From Petrolisthes cinctipes (taxonomy: Eukaryota > Arthropoda > Malacostraca > Decapoda > Porcellanidae), in assembly GCA_033782935.1 (NCBI GenBank), contig JAWQEG010000003.1:3484501-3548500 (forward strand): 64,000 nucleotides of DNA. Direction: 5' to 3'. The first letter of the stretch is position 1, and each line of letters opens with the position of its first letter. The notes under the pieces were generated by a model. It did no database searches. It saw nothing but the letters and a program-made list of their open reading frames with translations, and had not been told where the DNA came from. Shown here in pieces: positions 1 through 12,249 of this stretch. The position numbers and the translations under genes are program-made.

Positions 1-213
1 GGCTCAAAACATCCGAAAATTCGATAATTTTGGGTCCCAGAAGCGATCTGTACATGTCTAGTCAGTGCTAGAATGTTTTCAAAATATAGGCTCAAAACAT
101 GATAAAAATCGATATTTTAAGTGTCCAAAGTCAATATGTGCATGCATCCTCTGTACCCGTTTATATCTCAAATTCAGGCTCAAAACACCCGAAAATTCGG
201 TATTTTTGGGTCC
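1..213. repeat. Array start: partial monomer plus subtype D
   Basis: Bases 1-37 are the end of a b half of the 'gataattttgggtcc' type expected of subtype C. A complete D monomer follows at 38-213. The array clearly continues upstream of the window. Confidence 0.85.
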
Positions 214-390
214 TAGAAGCGATCTGTACATCCCTACTCCTAGTTAGAATGTTTTCAAGATACAGACCCAAAACATGCTCAAAATCGATATTTTAGGTGC
301 CCAAAAGTCGATATGTGCATGCATCTTCTGTACCCGTTTATATCTCAAATTCAGGCTCAAAACACCCGAAAATTCGATATTTTTGCGTCC
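214..390 (+). repeat. Exemplar monomer, subtype F (177 bp)
   Basis: F is recognised by 'tacatccctactcctag', then 'gttttcaagatacagaccc', 'catgctcaaaatcgat' and 'cccaaaagtcgatatg' with the extra A that makes it 177 bp. It usually follows E or I (or D), whose last bases here are 'ttcggtatttttgggtcc', and it often begins 'tagaagcg' instead of 'cagaagcg'. In most of the array it is followed by the 147-bp subtype A. The dyad present in several other subtypes is broken here (gttttcaagatac). Confidence 0.85.
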
Positions 391-425
391 CAGAAGCGAT
401 CTGTACATGCCTACTCAGTGCTAGA

Positions 426-440
426 ATATTTTCAAAATAT
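426..440. other. 15-bp dyad, form 1 (ATATTTT-c-AAAATAT)
   Basis: A perfect 7-bp inverted repeat around a single C in half a of subtype A. The same element is present in most A monomers. A DNA-bending or protein-binding role is only a possibility. Confidence 0.75.
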
Positions 441-3360
441 AGGACCAAAACATGCTAAAAATCGATATTTTAGGTGCCCAAAGTCGATATTTCAAATTCA
501 GGCCCAAAACACCCGAAAATTCGATATTTTGGGGTCCCAGAAGCGAACTGTACATGCCTACTCCGTGTTAGAGTATTTTCAAAATATAGGCCCAAAACAT
601 GCTAAAAATCGATATTTTGGATGCCCAAAGTCGATATTTTAAATTCAGGCCCAAAACACCTGAAAATTCGGTATTTTTGGGTCCTAGAAGCGATCTGTAC
701 ATCCCTACTCCTAGTTAGAATGTTTTCAAGATACAGACCCAAAACATGCTCAAAATCGATATTTCAGGTGCCCAAAAGTCGATATGTGCATGCATCTTCT
801 GTACCCGTTTATATCTCAAATTCAGGCTCAAAACACCCGAAAATTCGATATTTTGGGGTCCCAGAAACGATCTGTACATGCCTACTCAGTGCTAGAATAT
901 TTTCAAAATATAGGCCCAAAACATGCTAAAAATCGATATTTTAGGTGCCCAAAGTCGATATTTCAAATTCAGGCCCAAAACACCCGAAAATTCGATATTT
1001 TGGGGTCCCAGAAGCGAACTGTACATGCCTACTCCGTGTTAGAGTATTTTCAAAATATAGGCCCAAAACATGCTAAAAATCGATATTTTGGATGCCCAAA
1101 GTCGATATTTTAAATTCAGGCCCAAAACACCCGAAAATTCGGTATTTTTGGGTCCTAGAAGAGATCTGTACATCCCTACTCCTAGTTAGAATGTTTTCAA
1201 GATACAGACCCAAAACATGCTCAAAATCGATATTTTATGTGCCCAAAAGTCGATATGTGCATGCATCTTCTGTACCCGTTTATATCTCAAATTCAGGCTC
1301 CAAACACCCGAAAATTCGATATTTTGGGGTCCCAGAAGCGATAGGTACATGCCTACTCAGATGCAGGCCCAAAACATGCTTAAAATCGATATATTAGGTG
1401 CCCTAAAGTCAACATGTGTATGCATCTTCTGCACTCGTTTATATCTCAAATTCAACCTAAAAACACCCGAAAATTTGATAATTTTGGGTCCCAGAAGCGA
1501 TCTGTACATGTCTAGTCAGTGCTAGAATGTTTTCAAAATATAGGCTCAATACATGCTAAAAATCGATATATTAAGTGTCCAAAATCGATATGTGCATGCA
1601 TCTTCTGTAACCGTTTATATCTCAAATTCAGGCTCAAAACACCCGAAAATTCGATATTTTTGGGTCCCAGAAGCGATCTGTACATGCCTACTCCTAGTTA
1701 AAGTATTTTCAAAATGCAGGCCCAAAACATGCTGAAAATCGATATTTTAGGTGCCCAAAGTCAATATGTGCATGCATCTTTTGTACCCGTTTATATCTCA
1801 AATTCAGGCTCAAAACACCCGAAAATTCGGTAATTTTGGGTCCTAGAAGCAATCTATACATCTCTACTCCTAGTTAGAATGTTTTCAAGATACAGACCCA
1901 AAACATGCCCAAAATCGATATTTTAGGTGCCCAAAAGTCGATATATATCGTGCATGCATCTTCTGTACCCGTTTATATCTCGAATTCAGGCTCAAAACAT
2001 TCGAAAAATCGGTATTTTTGGGTCCCAGAAGCGATCTGTACATCCCTACTCCTAGTTAGAATGTTTTCAAGATACAGACCCAAAACATGCTCAAAATCGA
2101 TATTTTAGGTGCCCTAAAGTCGATATGTGCATGCATCTTCTGTACCCGTTTATATCTCAAATTCAGGCTTAAAACACCCGAAAATTAGATATTTTGGGGT
2201 CCCAGAAGCGATCTGTACATGCCTACTCAGTGCTAGAATATTTTCAAAATATAGGCCCAAAACATGCTAAAAATCGATATTTTAGGTGCCCAAAGTCGAT
2301 ATCTCCAATTCAGGCCAAAAACACCCAAAAAGTTGATATTTTGGGGTCACAGAAGCGATCTGTACATGCCTACTCAGTGTTAGAGTATTTTCAAGATACA
2401 GACCCAAAACATGCTCAAAATCGATATTTTAGGTGCCCAAAAGTCGATATGTGCATGCATCATCTGTACCCGTTTATATCTCAAATTCAGGCTCAAAACA
2501 CCCGAAAATTCGATATTTTGGGGTTCCAGAAGCAATCTGTACATGCCTACTCAGTGCTAGAATATTTTCAAAATATTGGCGCAAAACATACTAAAAATCG
2601 ATATTTTAGGTGCCCAAAGTCGATATTTAAAATTCAGGCTCCAAACACCCGAAAATTCGATATTTTGGGGACCCAGAAATGATCTGTACATGCCTACTCA
2701 GATGCAGGCCAAAAACTTGCTAAAAATCGATATTTTAGGTACCCAAATTGAACATGTGTATGCATCTTCTGCACTCGTTTATATCTCAAATTCAACCTCA
2801 AAACACCCGAAAATTCGATAATTTTGGGTCCCAGAAGCGATCTGTACATGTCTAGACAGTGCTAGAATGTTTTCAAAATATAGGCTTAAAACATGCTAAA
2901 AATCGATATTTTAAGTGTCTAAAGTCGATATGTGCATGAATCTTCTGTATCCGTTTATATCTCAAATTCAGGCTCAAAACACCCGAAAATTCGATATTTT
3001 TGGGTCCCAGAAGCGAACTTTACATGCCTACTCCGTGTTAGAGTATTTTCAAAATACAGGCACAAAACATACTGAAAATCGATCTTTTAGATGCCCAAAA
3101 GTCGATATGTGCATGCATTTTCTTTACCCGTTTATATCTCAAATTCAGGCTCCAAACACCCGAAAATTCGATATTTTGGGGTCCCAGAAGCGATCTGTAC
3201 ATGTCTAGTCAGTGCTAGAATGTTTTCAAAATTTAGGCTCAAAACATGCTAAAAATCGATATTTTAAGTGTCCAAAGTCGATATGTGCATGCATCTTCTG
3301 TACCCGTTTATATCTCAAATTCAGGCTCAAAACACCCGAAAATTCGATATTTTTGGGTCC

Positions 3361-3536
3361 CAGAAGCGATCTCTACATGCCTACTCCTAGTTAGAGTATT
3401 TTCAAAATACAGGCCCAAAACATGCTGAAAATCGATATTTTAGGTGCCCAAAGTCAATATGTGCATGCATCTTCTGTACCCGTTTATATCTCAAATTCAG
3501 GCTCAAAACACCCGAAAATTCGATATTTTGGGGTCC
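3361..3536 (+). repeat. Exemplar monomer, subtype E (176 bp)
   Basis: E carries 'cctactcctagttagagtat', the dyad 'gtattttcaaaatac' (3396-3410), 'catgctgaaaatcgat' and 'cccaaagtcaatatgtgcat'. The change gtcgat to gtcaat removes a CpG and is diagnostic. E follows D and leads into F, G, I, A or B. Confidence 0.86.
3396..3410. other. 15-bp dyad, form 2 (GTATTTT-c-AAAATAC)
   Basis: The corresponding position in subtypes E, B and G has both outer bases changed (A to G and T to C), so the dyad remains perfect. Subtypes D, F, H, I and J have imperfect versions and C lacks it. Confidence 0.75.
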
Positions 3537-3712
3537 CAGAAGCGATCTGTACTTGCTTACTCCGTGTTAGAGTATTTTCAAAATACAGGCCCAAAACAAG
3601 CTGAAAATCGATATTTTAGGTGACCAAAGTCAACATGTGTATGCATCTTCTGAACACGTTTATATCCCAAATTCAACCTCAAAACACCCGAAAATTCGAT
3701 ATTTTTGGGTCC
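3537..3712 (+). repeat. Exemplar monomer, subtype G (176 bp)
   Basis: G has 'ctgtacttgcttactccgtg', 'aaacaagctgaaaatcgat', 'ggtgaccaaagtcaacatg' and a half b of the 'cgtttatatcccaaattcaa' type. It usually follows E or J and precedes H or a D-like monomer. The block 'gtcaacatgtgtatgcatc' is shared with C, which indicates exchange of b halves between subtypes. Confidence 0.86.
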
Positions 3713-3888
3713 CAGAAGCAATCTGTACATGCCTACTCAGTGCTAGAATTTTTTCAAAATATAGGCTCAAAACATGCTAAAAATCGATATTTTAAGTGTC
3801 CAAAGTCGATATGTGAATGCATCATCTGTACCCGTTTATATCTCAAATTCAGGCTCAAAACACCGGAAAATTTGATATTTTGGGGTCC

Positions 3889-4035
3889 CAGAAGCGATCT
3901 GTACATGCCTACTCAGTGCTAGAATATTTTCAAAATATAGGCCCAAAACATGCTAAAAATCGATATTTTAGGTGTCCAAAGTCGATATCTCAAATTCAGG
4001 CCAAAAACACCCAAAAAGTTGATATTTTGGGGACA
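3889..4035 (+). repeat. Exemplar monomer, subtype A (147 bp, 29-bp deletion)
   Basis: Half a is complete and carries 'gctagaatattttcaaaata'. Half b lacks 29 bp: 'gtcgatat' is joined directly to 'ctcaaattcagg', at 3988/3989 here. The ends of the lost segment share 'atat', so deletion by slippage or microhomology end-joining is plausible. Many copies carry GATATC at the junction (3984-3989 here), an EcoRV site that the full-length b half does not have. A is very common and typically precedes B or J and follows F, E or H. Confidence 0.9.
3984..3989. other. Deletion junction and EcoRV site in a 147-bp monomer
   Basis: GATATC is formed where 'gtcgatat' meets 'ctcaaa' in this subtype A copy. The same junction recurs in most 147-bp monomers; some copies read 'gatatttc' or 'gatatatc' instead and lack the site. 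It is a practical marker of the deleted class. Confidence 0.85.
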
Positions 4036-4212
4036 CAGAAGCGATCTGTACATGCCTACTCCGTGTTAGAGTATTTTCAGAATACAGGCCCAAAACATAC
4101 TGAAAATCGATCTTTTAGGTGCCCAAAAGTCGATATGTGCATGCATCTTCTGTACCCGTTTATATCTCAAATTCAGGCTCGAAACACCCGAAAATTCGAT
4201 ATTTTGGGGTCC
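4036..4212 (+). repeat. Exemplar monomer, subtype B (177 bp)
   Basis: B is marked by 'tactccgtgttagagtattt', 'aacatactgaaaatcgatct' and 'cccaaaagtcgatatgtg', and by 'ggctccaaacaccc' in half b (ggctcgaaac in this copy). Many copies begin with 'cagaagcgaactg'. It sits between A and C in the recurring A-B-C-D-E run. Its 177-bp length is a multiple of three, so reading frames stay open across A (147) and B. Confidence 0.87.
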
Positions 4213-4370
4213 CAGAAGCGATCTGTACATGCCTACTCAGATGCAGGCCAAAAACATGCTAAAAATCGATATTTTAGGTACCCAAATTGAACATGTGTAT
4301 GCATCTTCTGCACTCGTTTATATCTCAAATTCAAACTCGAAACACCCGAAAATTCGATAATTTTGGGTCC
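4213..4370 (+). repeat. Exemplar monomer, subtype C (158 bp, 18-bp deletion)
   Basis: C lacks 18 bp of half a: 'cctactcag' is joined to 'atgcaggcc' (junction at 4240/4241), removing the stretch that holds the 'attttcaaaat' dyad. Half b is of the 'catgtgtatgcatcttctgc' and 'actcgtttatatctc' type, with 'attcaacctc' (attcaaactc here) and usually 'gataattttgggtcc'. C nearly always follows B and precedes D. The deletion junction has no clear microhomology, unlike that of subtype A. Confidence 0.88.
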
Positions 4371-4546
4371 CAGAAGCGATCTGTACATGTCTAGTCAGTG
4401 CTAGAATGTTTTCAAAATATAGGCTCAAAACATGCTAAAAATCGATATTTTAAGTGTCCAAAGTCGATAAGTGCATGCATCTTCTGTACCCGTTTATATC
4501 TCAAATTCAGGCTCAAAACACCCGAAAATTCGATATTTTGGGGTCC
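4371..4546 (+). repeat. Exemplar monomer, subtype D (176 bp)
   Basis: D is recognised by 'tacatgtctagtcagtgcta', 'gaatgttttcaaaatatagg', 'ctcaaaacatgctaaaaatc' and 'ttttaagtgtccaaagtcg'. It follows C and precedes E (or F or I) in most of the array. The 'ttttaagtgtcc' block also occurs in subtypes H and I and in hybrids, so it behaves like a cassette exchanged among subtypes. Confidence 0.87.
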
Positions 4547-7500
4547 CAGAAGCGATTTGTACATGCCTACTCCTAGTTAGAGTATTTTCAAAGTACAGGC
4601 CCAAAACATGCTGAAAATCGATATTTTAGGTGCCCAAAGTCAATATGTGCATGCATCTTCTGTACATGTTTATATCTCAAATTCAGGCTCAAAACACCCG
4701 AAAATTCGGTATTTTTGGGTCCTAGAAGCGATCTGTACATGCCAACTCAGTGCTAGTGTATTTTCAAAATACAGTCCCAAAACATACTGAAAATCGATCT
4801 TTTAGGTGCCCAAAAGTCGATATGTGCAAGCATCTTCTGTACCCGTTTATATCTCAAATTAAGGCTCCAAACACCCGAAAAATCGATATTTTGGGGTCCC
4901 AGAAGCGATCTGTACATGCCTACTCAGATGCAGGCCAAAAACATGCTAAAAATCGATATTTTAGGTACCCAAATTGAACATGTGTATGCATCTTCTGCAC
5001 TCGTTTATATCTCAAATTCAGGCTGAAAACACCCGAAAATTCGATATTTTGAGGTCCCAGAAGCGATCTGTACATGTCTAGTCAGTTCTAGAATTTTTTC
5101 AAAATTTAGGCTCAAAACATGCTAAAAATCGATATTTTAAGTTTCCAAAGTCGATATGTGCATGCATCTTCTTTACCCGTTTATATCTCAAATTCAGGCT
5201 CAAAACACCCGAAAATTCGATATTTTTGGGTCCCAGAAGCGATCTGTACATGCCTACTCCTAGTTAGAGTATTTTCAAAATACAGGCCAAAAACATGCTG
5301 AAAATCGATATTTTAGGTGCCCAAAGTCAATATGTGCATGCATCTTCTGTACCCGTTTATATCTCAAATTCAGGCTCAAAACACCCGAAAATCCGATATT
5401 TTGGGGTCCCAGAAGCGATCTGTACTTGCTTACTCCGTGTTAGAGTATTTTCAAAATAAAGGCCCAAAACAAGCTGAAAATCGATATTTTAGGTGACCAA
5501 AGTCAACATGTGTATGCATTTTCTGAACACGTTTATATCCCAAATTCAACCTCAAAACACCCGAAAATTCGATATTTTTGGGTCCCAGAAGCAATCTGTA
5601 CATGCCTACTCAGTGCTAGAATTTTTTCTAAATATAGGCTCAAAACATGCTAAAAATCGATATTTTAGGTACCCAAATTGAACATGTGTATGCATCTTCT
5701 GCACTCGTTTATATTTTAAATTCAACCTCAAAACACCCGAAAATTCGAAAATTTTGGGTCCCAGAAGCGATCTGTACATGCCTACTCAGTGCTAGAATAT
5801 TTTCAAAATATAGGCCCAAAACATGCTAAAAATCGATATTTTAGGTGCCCAAAGTCGATATCTTAAATTCAGGTCCAAAACACCCAAAAACTCGATATTT
5901 TGGGGTCCCAGAAGCGATCTGTACATGCCTACTCAGTGCTAGTGTCTTTCCAAAATACAGTCCCAAAACATACTGAAAATCGATCTTTTAGGTGCCCAAA
6001 AGTCGATATGTGCATGCATCTTCTGTACCCGTTTATATATCAATTTCAGGCTCCAAACACCCGAAAATTCGATATTTTGGGGTCCCAGAAGCGATCTGTA
6101 CATGCCTACTCAGATGCAGGCCAAAAACATGCTAAAAATCGATATTTTAGGTACCCAAATTGAACATGTGTATGCATCTTCTGCACTCGTTTATATCTCA
6201 AATTCAAACTCGAAACACCCGAAAATTCGATAATTTTGGGTCCCAGAAGCGATCTGTACATGTCTAGTCAGTGCTAGAATGTTTTCAAAATATAGGCTCA
6301 AAACATGCTAAAAATCGATATTTTAAGTGTCCAAAGTCGATAAGTGCATGCATCTTCTGTACCCGTTTATATCTCAAATTCAGGCTCAAAACACCCGAAA
6401 ATTCGATATTTTGGGGTCCCAGAAGAGATCTGTACATGCCTACTCCTAGTTACAGTATTTTCAAAATACAGGCCCAAAACATGCTGAAAATCGATATTTT
6501 AGGTGCCCAAAGTCAATATGTGCATGCATCTTCTGTACCCGTTTATATCTCAAATTCAGGCTCAAAACACCCGAAAATTCGGTATTTTTGGGTCCTAGAA
6601 GCGATCTGTACATCCCTACTCCTAGTTAGAATGTTTTCAAGATACAGACCCAAAACATGCTAAAAATCGATATTTTAGGTGCCCAAAAGTCGATATGTGC
6701 ATGCATCTTCTGTACCCGTTTATATCTCAAATTCAGGCTCAAAACACCCGAAAATTCGATATTTTGGGGTCCCAGAAGCAATCTGTACATGCCTACTCAG
6801 TGCTAGAATTTTTTCAAAATATAGGCTCAAAACATGCTAAATATCGATATTTTAAGTGTCCAAAGTCGATATGTGAATGCATCATCTGTACCCGTTTATA
6901 TCTCAAATTCAGGCTCAAAACACCGGAAAATTCGATATTTTGGGGTCCCAGAAGCGATCTGTACATGCCTACTCAGTGCTAGAATATTTTCAAAATATAG
7001 GCCCAAAACATGCTAAAAATCGATATTTTAGGTGCCCAAAGTCGATATCTCAAATTTAGGCCAAAAACACCCAAAAAGTTGATATTTTGGGGACACAGAA
7101 GCGATCTGTACATGCCTACTCCGTGTTAGAGTATTTTCAAAATACAGGCACAAAACATACTGGAAATCGATCTTTTAGATGGCCAAAAGTCGATATGTGC
7201 ATGCATCTTCTGTACCCGTTTATATTTTAAATTCAGGCTCCAAATACCCGAAAATTCAATATTTTGGGGTCCCAGAAGCGATCTGTACATGCCTACTCAG
7301 ATGCAGGCCCAAAACATGCTAAAAATCGATATTTTAGGTACCCAAATTAAACATGTGTATGCATCTTCTGCACTCGTTTATATCTCAAATTCAAACTCGA
7401 AACACCCGAAAATTCGATAATTTTGGGTCCCAGAAGCGATCTGTACATGTCTAGTCAGTGCTAGAATGTTTTCAAAATATAGGCTCAAAACATGCTAAAA

Positions 7501-8749
7501 ATCGATATTTTAAGTGTCCAAAGTCGATAAGTGCATGCATCTTCTGTACCCGTTTATATCTCAAATTCAGGCTCAAAACACCCGAAAATTCGATATTTTG
7601 GGGTCCCAGAAGCGATTTGTACATGCCTACTCCTAGTTATAGTATTTTCAAAGTACAGGCCCAAAACATGCTGAAAATCGATATTTTAGGTGCCCAAAGT
7701 CAATATGTGCATGCATCTTCTGTACCCGTTTATATCTCAAATTCAGGCTGCAAACACCCGAAAATTCGATATTTTGGGGTCCCAGAAGCGATCTGTACAT
7801 GTCTAGTCAGTTCTAGAATTTTTTCAAAATTTAGGCTCAAAACATGCTAAAAATCGATATTTTAAGTTTCCAAAGTCGATATGTGCATGCATCTTCTGTA
7901 CCCGTTTATATCTCAAATTCAGGCTCAAAACACCCGAAAATTCGATATTTTTGGGTCCCAGAAGCGATCTGTACATGCCTACTCCTAGTTAGAGTATTTT
8001 CAAAATACAGGCCGAAAACATGCTGAAAATCGATATTTTAGGTGCCCAAAGTCAATATGTGCATGCATCTTCTGTACCCGTTTATATCTCAAATTCAGGC
8101 TCAAAACACCCGAAAATCCGATATTTTGGGGTCCCAGAAGCGATCTGTACTTGCTTACTCCGTGTTAGAGTATTTTCAAAATACAGGCCGAAAACATGCT
8201 GAAAATCGATATTTTAGGTGCCCAAAGTCAATATGTGCATGCATCTTCTGTACCCGTTTATATCTCAAATTCAGGCTCAAAACACCCGAAAATCCGATAT
8301 TTTGGGGTCCCAGAAGCGATCTGTACTTGCTTACTCCGTGTTAGAGTATTTTCAAAATAAAGGCCCAAAACATGCTAAAAATCGATATTTTAGGTGACCA
8401 ATGTCAACATGTGTATGCATCTTCTGAACACGTTTATATCCCAAATTCAGGCTCAAAACACCCGAAAATTCGGTATTTTTGGGTCCTAGAAGCGATCTGT
8501 ACATCCCTACTCCTAGTTAGAATGTTTTCAAGATACAGACCCAAAACATGCTAAAAATCGATATTTTAGGTGCCTAAAAGTCGATATGTGCATGCATCTT
8601 CTGTACCCGTTTATATCTCAAATTCAGGCTCAAAACACCCGAAAATTCGATATTTTGGGGTCCCAGAAGCGATCTGTACATGCCTACTCAGTGCTAGAAT
8701 ATTTTTAAAATATAGTCCCAAAACATGCTAAAAATCGATATTCTAGGTA

Positions 8750-11700
8750 CCCAAAGTCGATATCTCAAATTCAGGCCCAAAACACCCGAAAATTCGATAT
8801 TTTGGGGTCCCAGAAGCGAACTGTACATGCCTACTCCGTGTTATAGTATTTTCAAAATACAGGCCCAAAACATACTGAAAATCTATCTTTTAGGTGCCCA
8901 AAAGTCGATATGTGCATGCATCATCTGTACCCGTTTTTATCTCAAAATCAGGCTCCAAACACACCAAAAATTCGATATTTTGGGGTCCCAGAAGCGATCT
9001 GTACATGCCTACTCAGATGCAGGCCCAAAACATGCTGAAAATCGATATTTTAGGTGCCCAAAGTCAACATGTGTATGCATCTTCTGCACTTGTTTATATC
9101 TCAAATTCCACCTCAAAACACCCGAAAATTTGATAATTTTGGGTCCCAGAAGCGATCTGTACATGTCTAGTCAGTGCTAGAATGTTTTCAAAATATAGGC
9201 TCAAAACATGCTAAAAATCGATATTTTAAGTGTGCAAAGATGATATGTGCATGAATCTTCTGTACCCGTTTATATCTCAAATTCAGACTCAAAACACCCG
9301 AAAATTCGATATTTTTGGGTCCCAGAAGCGATCTGTACATGCCTACTCCTAGTTAGAGTTTTTTCAAAATACAGGCCCAAAACATGACGAAAATCGATAT
9401 TTTAGGTGCCTAAAGTCAATATGTGCATGCATCTTCTGTACCCGTTTATATCTCAAATTCAGGCTCAAAACACCCGAAAATTCGATATTTTTGGGTCCCA
9501 GAAGTGATCTGTACATGCCTACTTAGTGCTAGAATATTTTCAAAATATAGGCCCAAAACATGCTAAAAATCGATATTTTAGATGCCCAAAGTCGATATCT
9601 CAAATTCAGGTCCAAAACACCCTAAAACTCAATATTTTGGGGTCCCAGAAGCGATCTGTACATGCCTACTCAGTGCTAGAATGTTTTCAAAATACAGGCA
9701 CAGAACATGCTAAAAATCGATATTTTAAGTGTCCAAAGTCGATATGTGCATGCATCTTCTGTACCCGCTTATATCTCAAATTAAGGCTCAAATCACCGGA
9801 AAATTCGGTAATTTTGGGTCCCAGAAGTGATCTGTACATCCCTACTCCTAGTTAGAATGTTTTCAAGATTCAGACCCAAAACATGCTCAAAATCGATATT
9901 TTAGGTGCCCTAAAGTCGATATGTGCATGCATCTTCAGTACCCGTTTATATCTCAAATTCAGGCTCAAAACACCCGGAAATTCGATATTTTGGGGTACCA
10001 GAAGCGATCTGTACATGCCTACTCAGTGCTAGAATATTTTCAAAATATAGGCACAAAACATGCTAAAAATCGATATTTTAGGTGCCCAAAGTCGATATCT
10101 CAAATTCAGGCCAAAAACACCCAAAAATTCGATATTTTGGGGTCCCAGAAGCGATCTGTACATGCCTACTTCGTGTTAGAGTATTTTCAAAATACAGGCC
10201 CAAAACATACTGAAAATCGATCTTTTAGGTGCCCAAAAGTCGATATGTGGATGCATCTTCTGTACCCGTTTATATCTCAAATTCAGGCTCAAAACACCCG
10301 AAAATTCGATATTTTGGGGTACCAGAAGCGATCTGTACTTGCTTACTCCGTGTTAGAGTATTTTCAAAATACAGGCCCAAAACAAGCTGAAAATCGATAT
10401 TTTAGGTGACTAAAGTCAACATGTGTATGCATCTTCTGCACCCGTTTATATCCTAAATTCAACCTCAAAACACCCGAAAATTCGATATTTTTGGGTCCCA
10501 GAAGCGATCTGTACATGCCTACTCAGTTCTAGAATTTTTTCAAAATATAAGCTCAAAACATGCTAAAAATCGAAATTTTAAGTGTCCAAAGTCGATATGT
10601 AAATGCATTTTCTGTACCCGTTTATATCTCAAATTCAGGGTCAAAACACCCAAAAAATTCGATATTTTGAGGTCCCAGAAGTGATCTGTACATGCCTACT
10701 TAGTGCTAGAATCTTTTCAAAATATAGGCCCAAAACATGCTAAAAATCGATATTTTAGGTGACCAAAGTCGATATCTCAAATTCAGGCCCAAAACACCCT
10801 AAAAGTCCTTATTTTGGGGTCCCAGAAGCGAACTGTACATGCCTACTCCGTGCTAGAATATTTTCAAAATATAGGCCCAAAACATGCTAAAAATCGATAT
10901 TTTAGGTCCCCAAAGTCGATATCTCAAATTCAGGCCCAAAACCCCCGAAAATTCGATATTTTGGGGTCCCAGAAGCGAACTGTACATGCCTACTCCGTAT
11001 TAGAGTATTTTCCAAATACAGGCACAAAACATACTGAAAATCGATGTTTTAGGTGCCCAAAAGTCGATATGTGCATGCATCTTCTGTACCCGTTTATATC
11101 TCAAATTCAGGCTCCAAACACCCGAAAATTCGATATTTTGGGGTCCCAGAAGCGATCTGTACATGCCTACTCAGATGCAGGCCCAAAACATGCTAAAAAT
11201 CGATATTTTAGGTACCTAAATTGAACATGTGTATGCATCTTCTGCACTCGTTTATATCTCAAATTCAACCTCAAAACACCCGAAAATTCGATAATTTTGG
11301 GTCCCAGAAGCGATCTGTACATGTCAAGTCAGTGCTAGAATGTTTTCAAAATATAGGCTCAAAACATGCTAAAAATCGATATTTTAAGTGTCCAAAGTCA
11401 ATATGTGCATGCATCTTCTGTACCCGTTTATATCTCAAATTCAGGCTCCAAACACCCAAAAATTCGATATTTTTGGGTCCCAGAAGCGATCTGTACATGC
11501 CTACTCCTAGTTAGAGTATGTTCAAAATACAGGCCCAAAACATGCTGAAAATCGATATTTTAGGTGCCCAAAGTCAATATGTGCATGCATCTTCTGTACC
11601 CGTTTATATCTCAAATTCTGGCTCAAAACACCCGAAAATTCGGTATTTTTAGGTCTTAGAAGCGATCTGTACATCCTTACTCCTAGTTAGAATGTTTTTA

Positions 11701-11940
11701 AAATATAGGCTCAAAACATGCTAAAATTCGATATTTTAAGTGTCCAAAGTCGGTATGTCCATGCATCATCTGTACCCGTTTATATCTCAAATTCTGGCTC
11801 AAAACACCCGAAAATTCGATATTTTTGGGTCCCAGAAGTGATCTGTACATGCATACTTAGTGCTAGAATATTTTCAAAATATAGGCCCAAAACATGCTAA
11901 AAATCGATATTTTAGGTTCCCAAAGTCGATATCTCAAGTT
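8750..11940. repeat. Large duplication 1, copy 1
   Basis: This block matches 12,250-15,290. The offset is 3,493 bp at first, becomes 3,496 after a 3-bp A-run expansion in copy 2 near 12,970, and falls to 3,348 beyond about 10,890. Shared rare markers include 'atcttcagtacccg' near 9,931 and 13,427, the J-G-H run, and 'cacaccaaaaattcg' near 8,960. Subtype order: B C D E A I F A J G H A A' B C D E D* A. The outer limits are approximate. Confidence 0.85.
9646..9821 (+). repeat. Exemplar monomer, subtype I (176 bp)
   Basis: I combines an A-like start 'cctactcagtgctagaatg' with 'ttttcaaaatacaggc' and the D-like block 'ttttaagtgtcc'. Many copies elsewhere read 'gctgaaaaatcg', one A longer. It is typically followed by F and becomes abundant from about 30 kb onward in E-I-F-A-J runs. 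Confidence 0.8.
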
Positions 11941-12249
11941 CAGGCCCAAAACACCCGAAAATTCGATATTTTGTGGTCCCAGAAACGATCTGTACATGCC
12001 TACTCAGTGCTAGTGTATTTTCAAAATACAGTCCCAAAACATACTGAAAATCGATCTTTTAGGTGCCCAAAAGTCGATATGTGCATGCATCTTCTGTACC
12101 CGTTTATATCTCAAATTCAGGCTCAAAACACCCGAAAAGTCGATATTTCTTGGTCCCAGAAGCGATCTGTACATGCCTACTCAGTGCTAGAATATTTTCA
12201 AAATATTGGCCCAAAACATGCTAAAAATCGATATTTTAGGTGCCCAAAG

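Larger units (their letters stand above)
214..1155. repeat. 471-bp trimer HOR (F-A-A'), two copies
   Basis: The order F (177), A (147), A' (147) sums to 471 bp. Its F anchors lie at 214, 685 and 1156, exactly 471 bp apart. A' is a 147-bp monomer with the B-like start 'cgaactg..ccgtgttag'. A third F begins at 1156 and is then followed by C, so the trimer ends there. By eye the two copies differ at only a few bases. Confidence 0.88.
1156..8690. repeat. Mixed zone with recurring A-B-C-D-E runs
   Basis: My subtype order from 1156 is F C D E F F A F A C D B D E G H A B C D E B C D E G H A B C D E F H A B C D E D E G G F, with several hybrids. The C-D-E core starting at the D anchors 4371, 6244 and 7431 is almost identical in its three copies, including the shared 'gtcgataagtgcatg'. 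The D/H hybrid with 'ttttcaaaatttaggctc' appears at about 5,095 and again 2,725 bp later. No non-satellite DNA is present. Confidence 0.8.
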
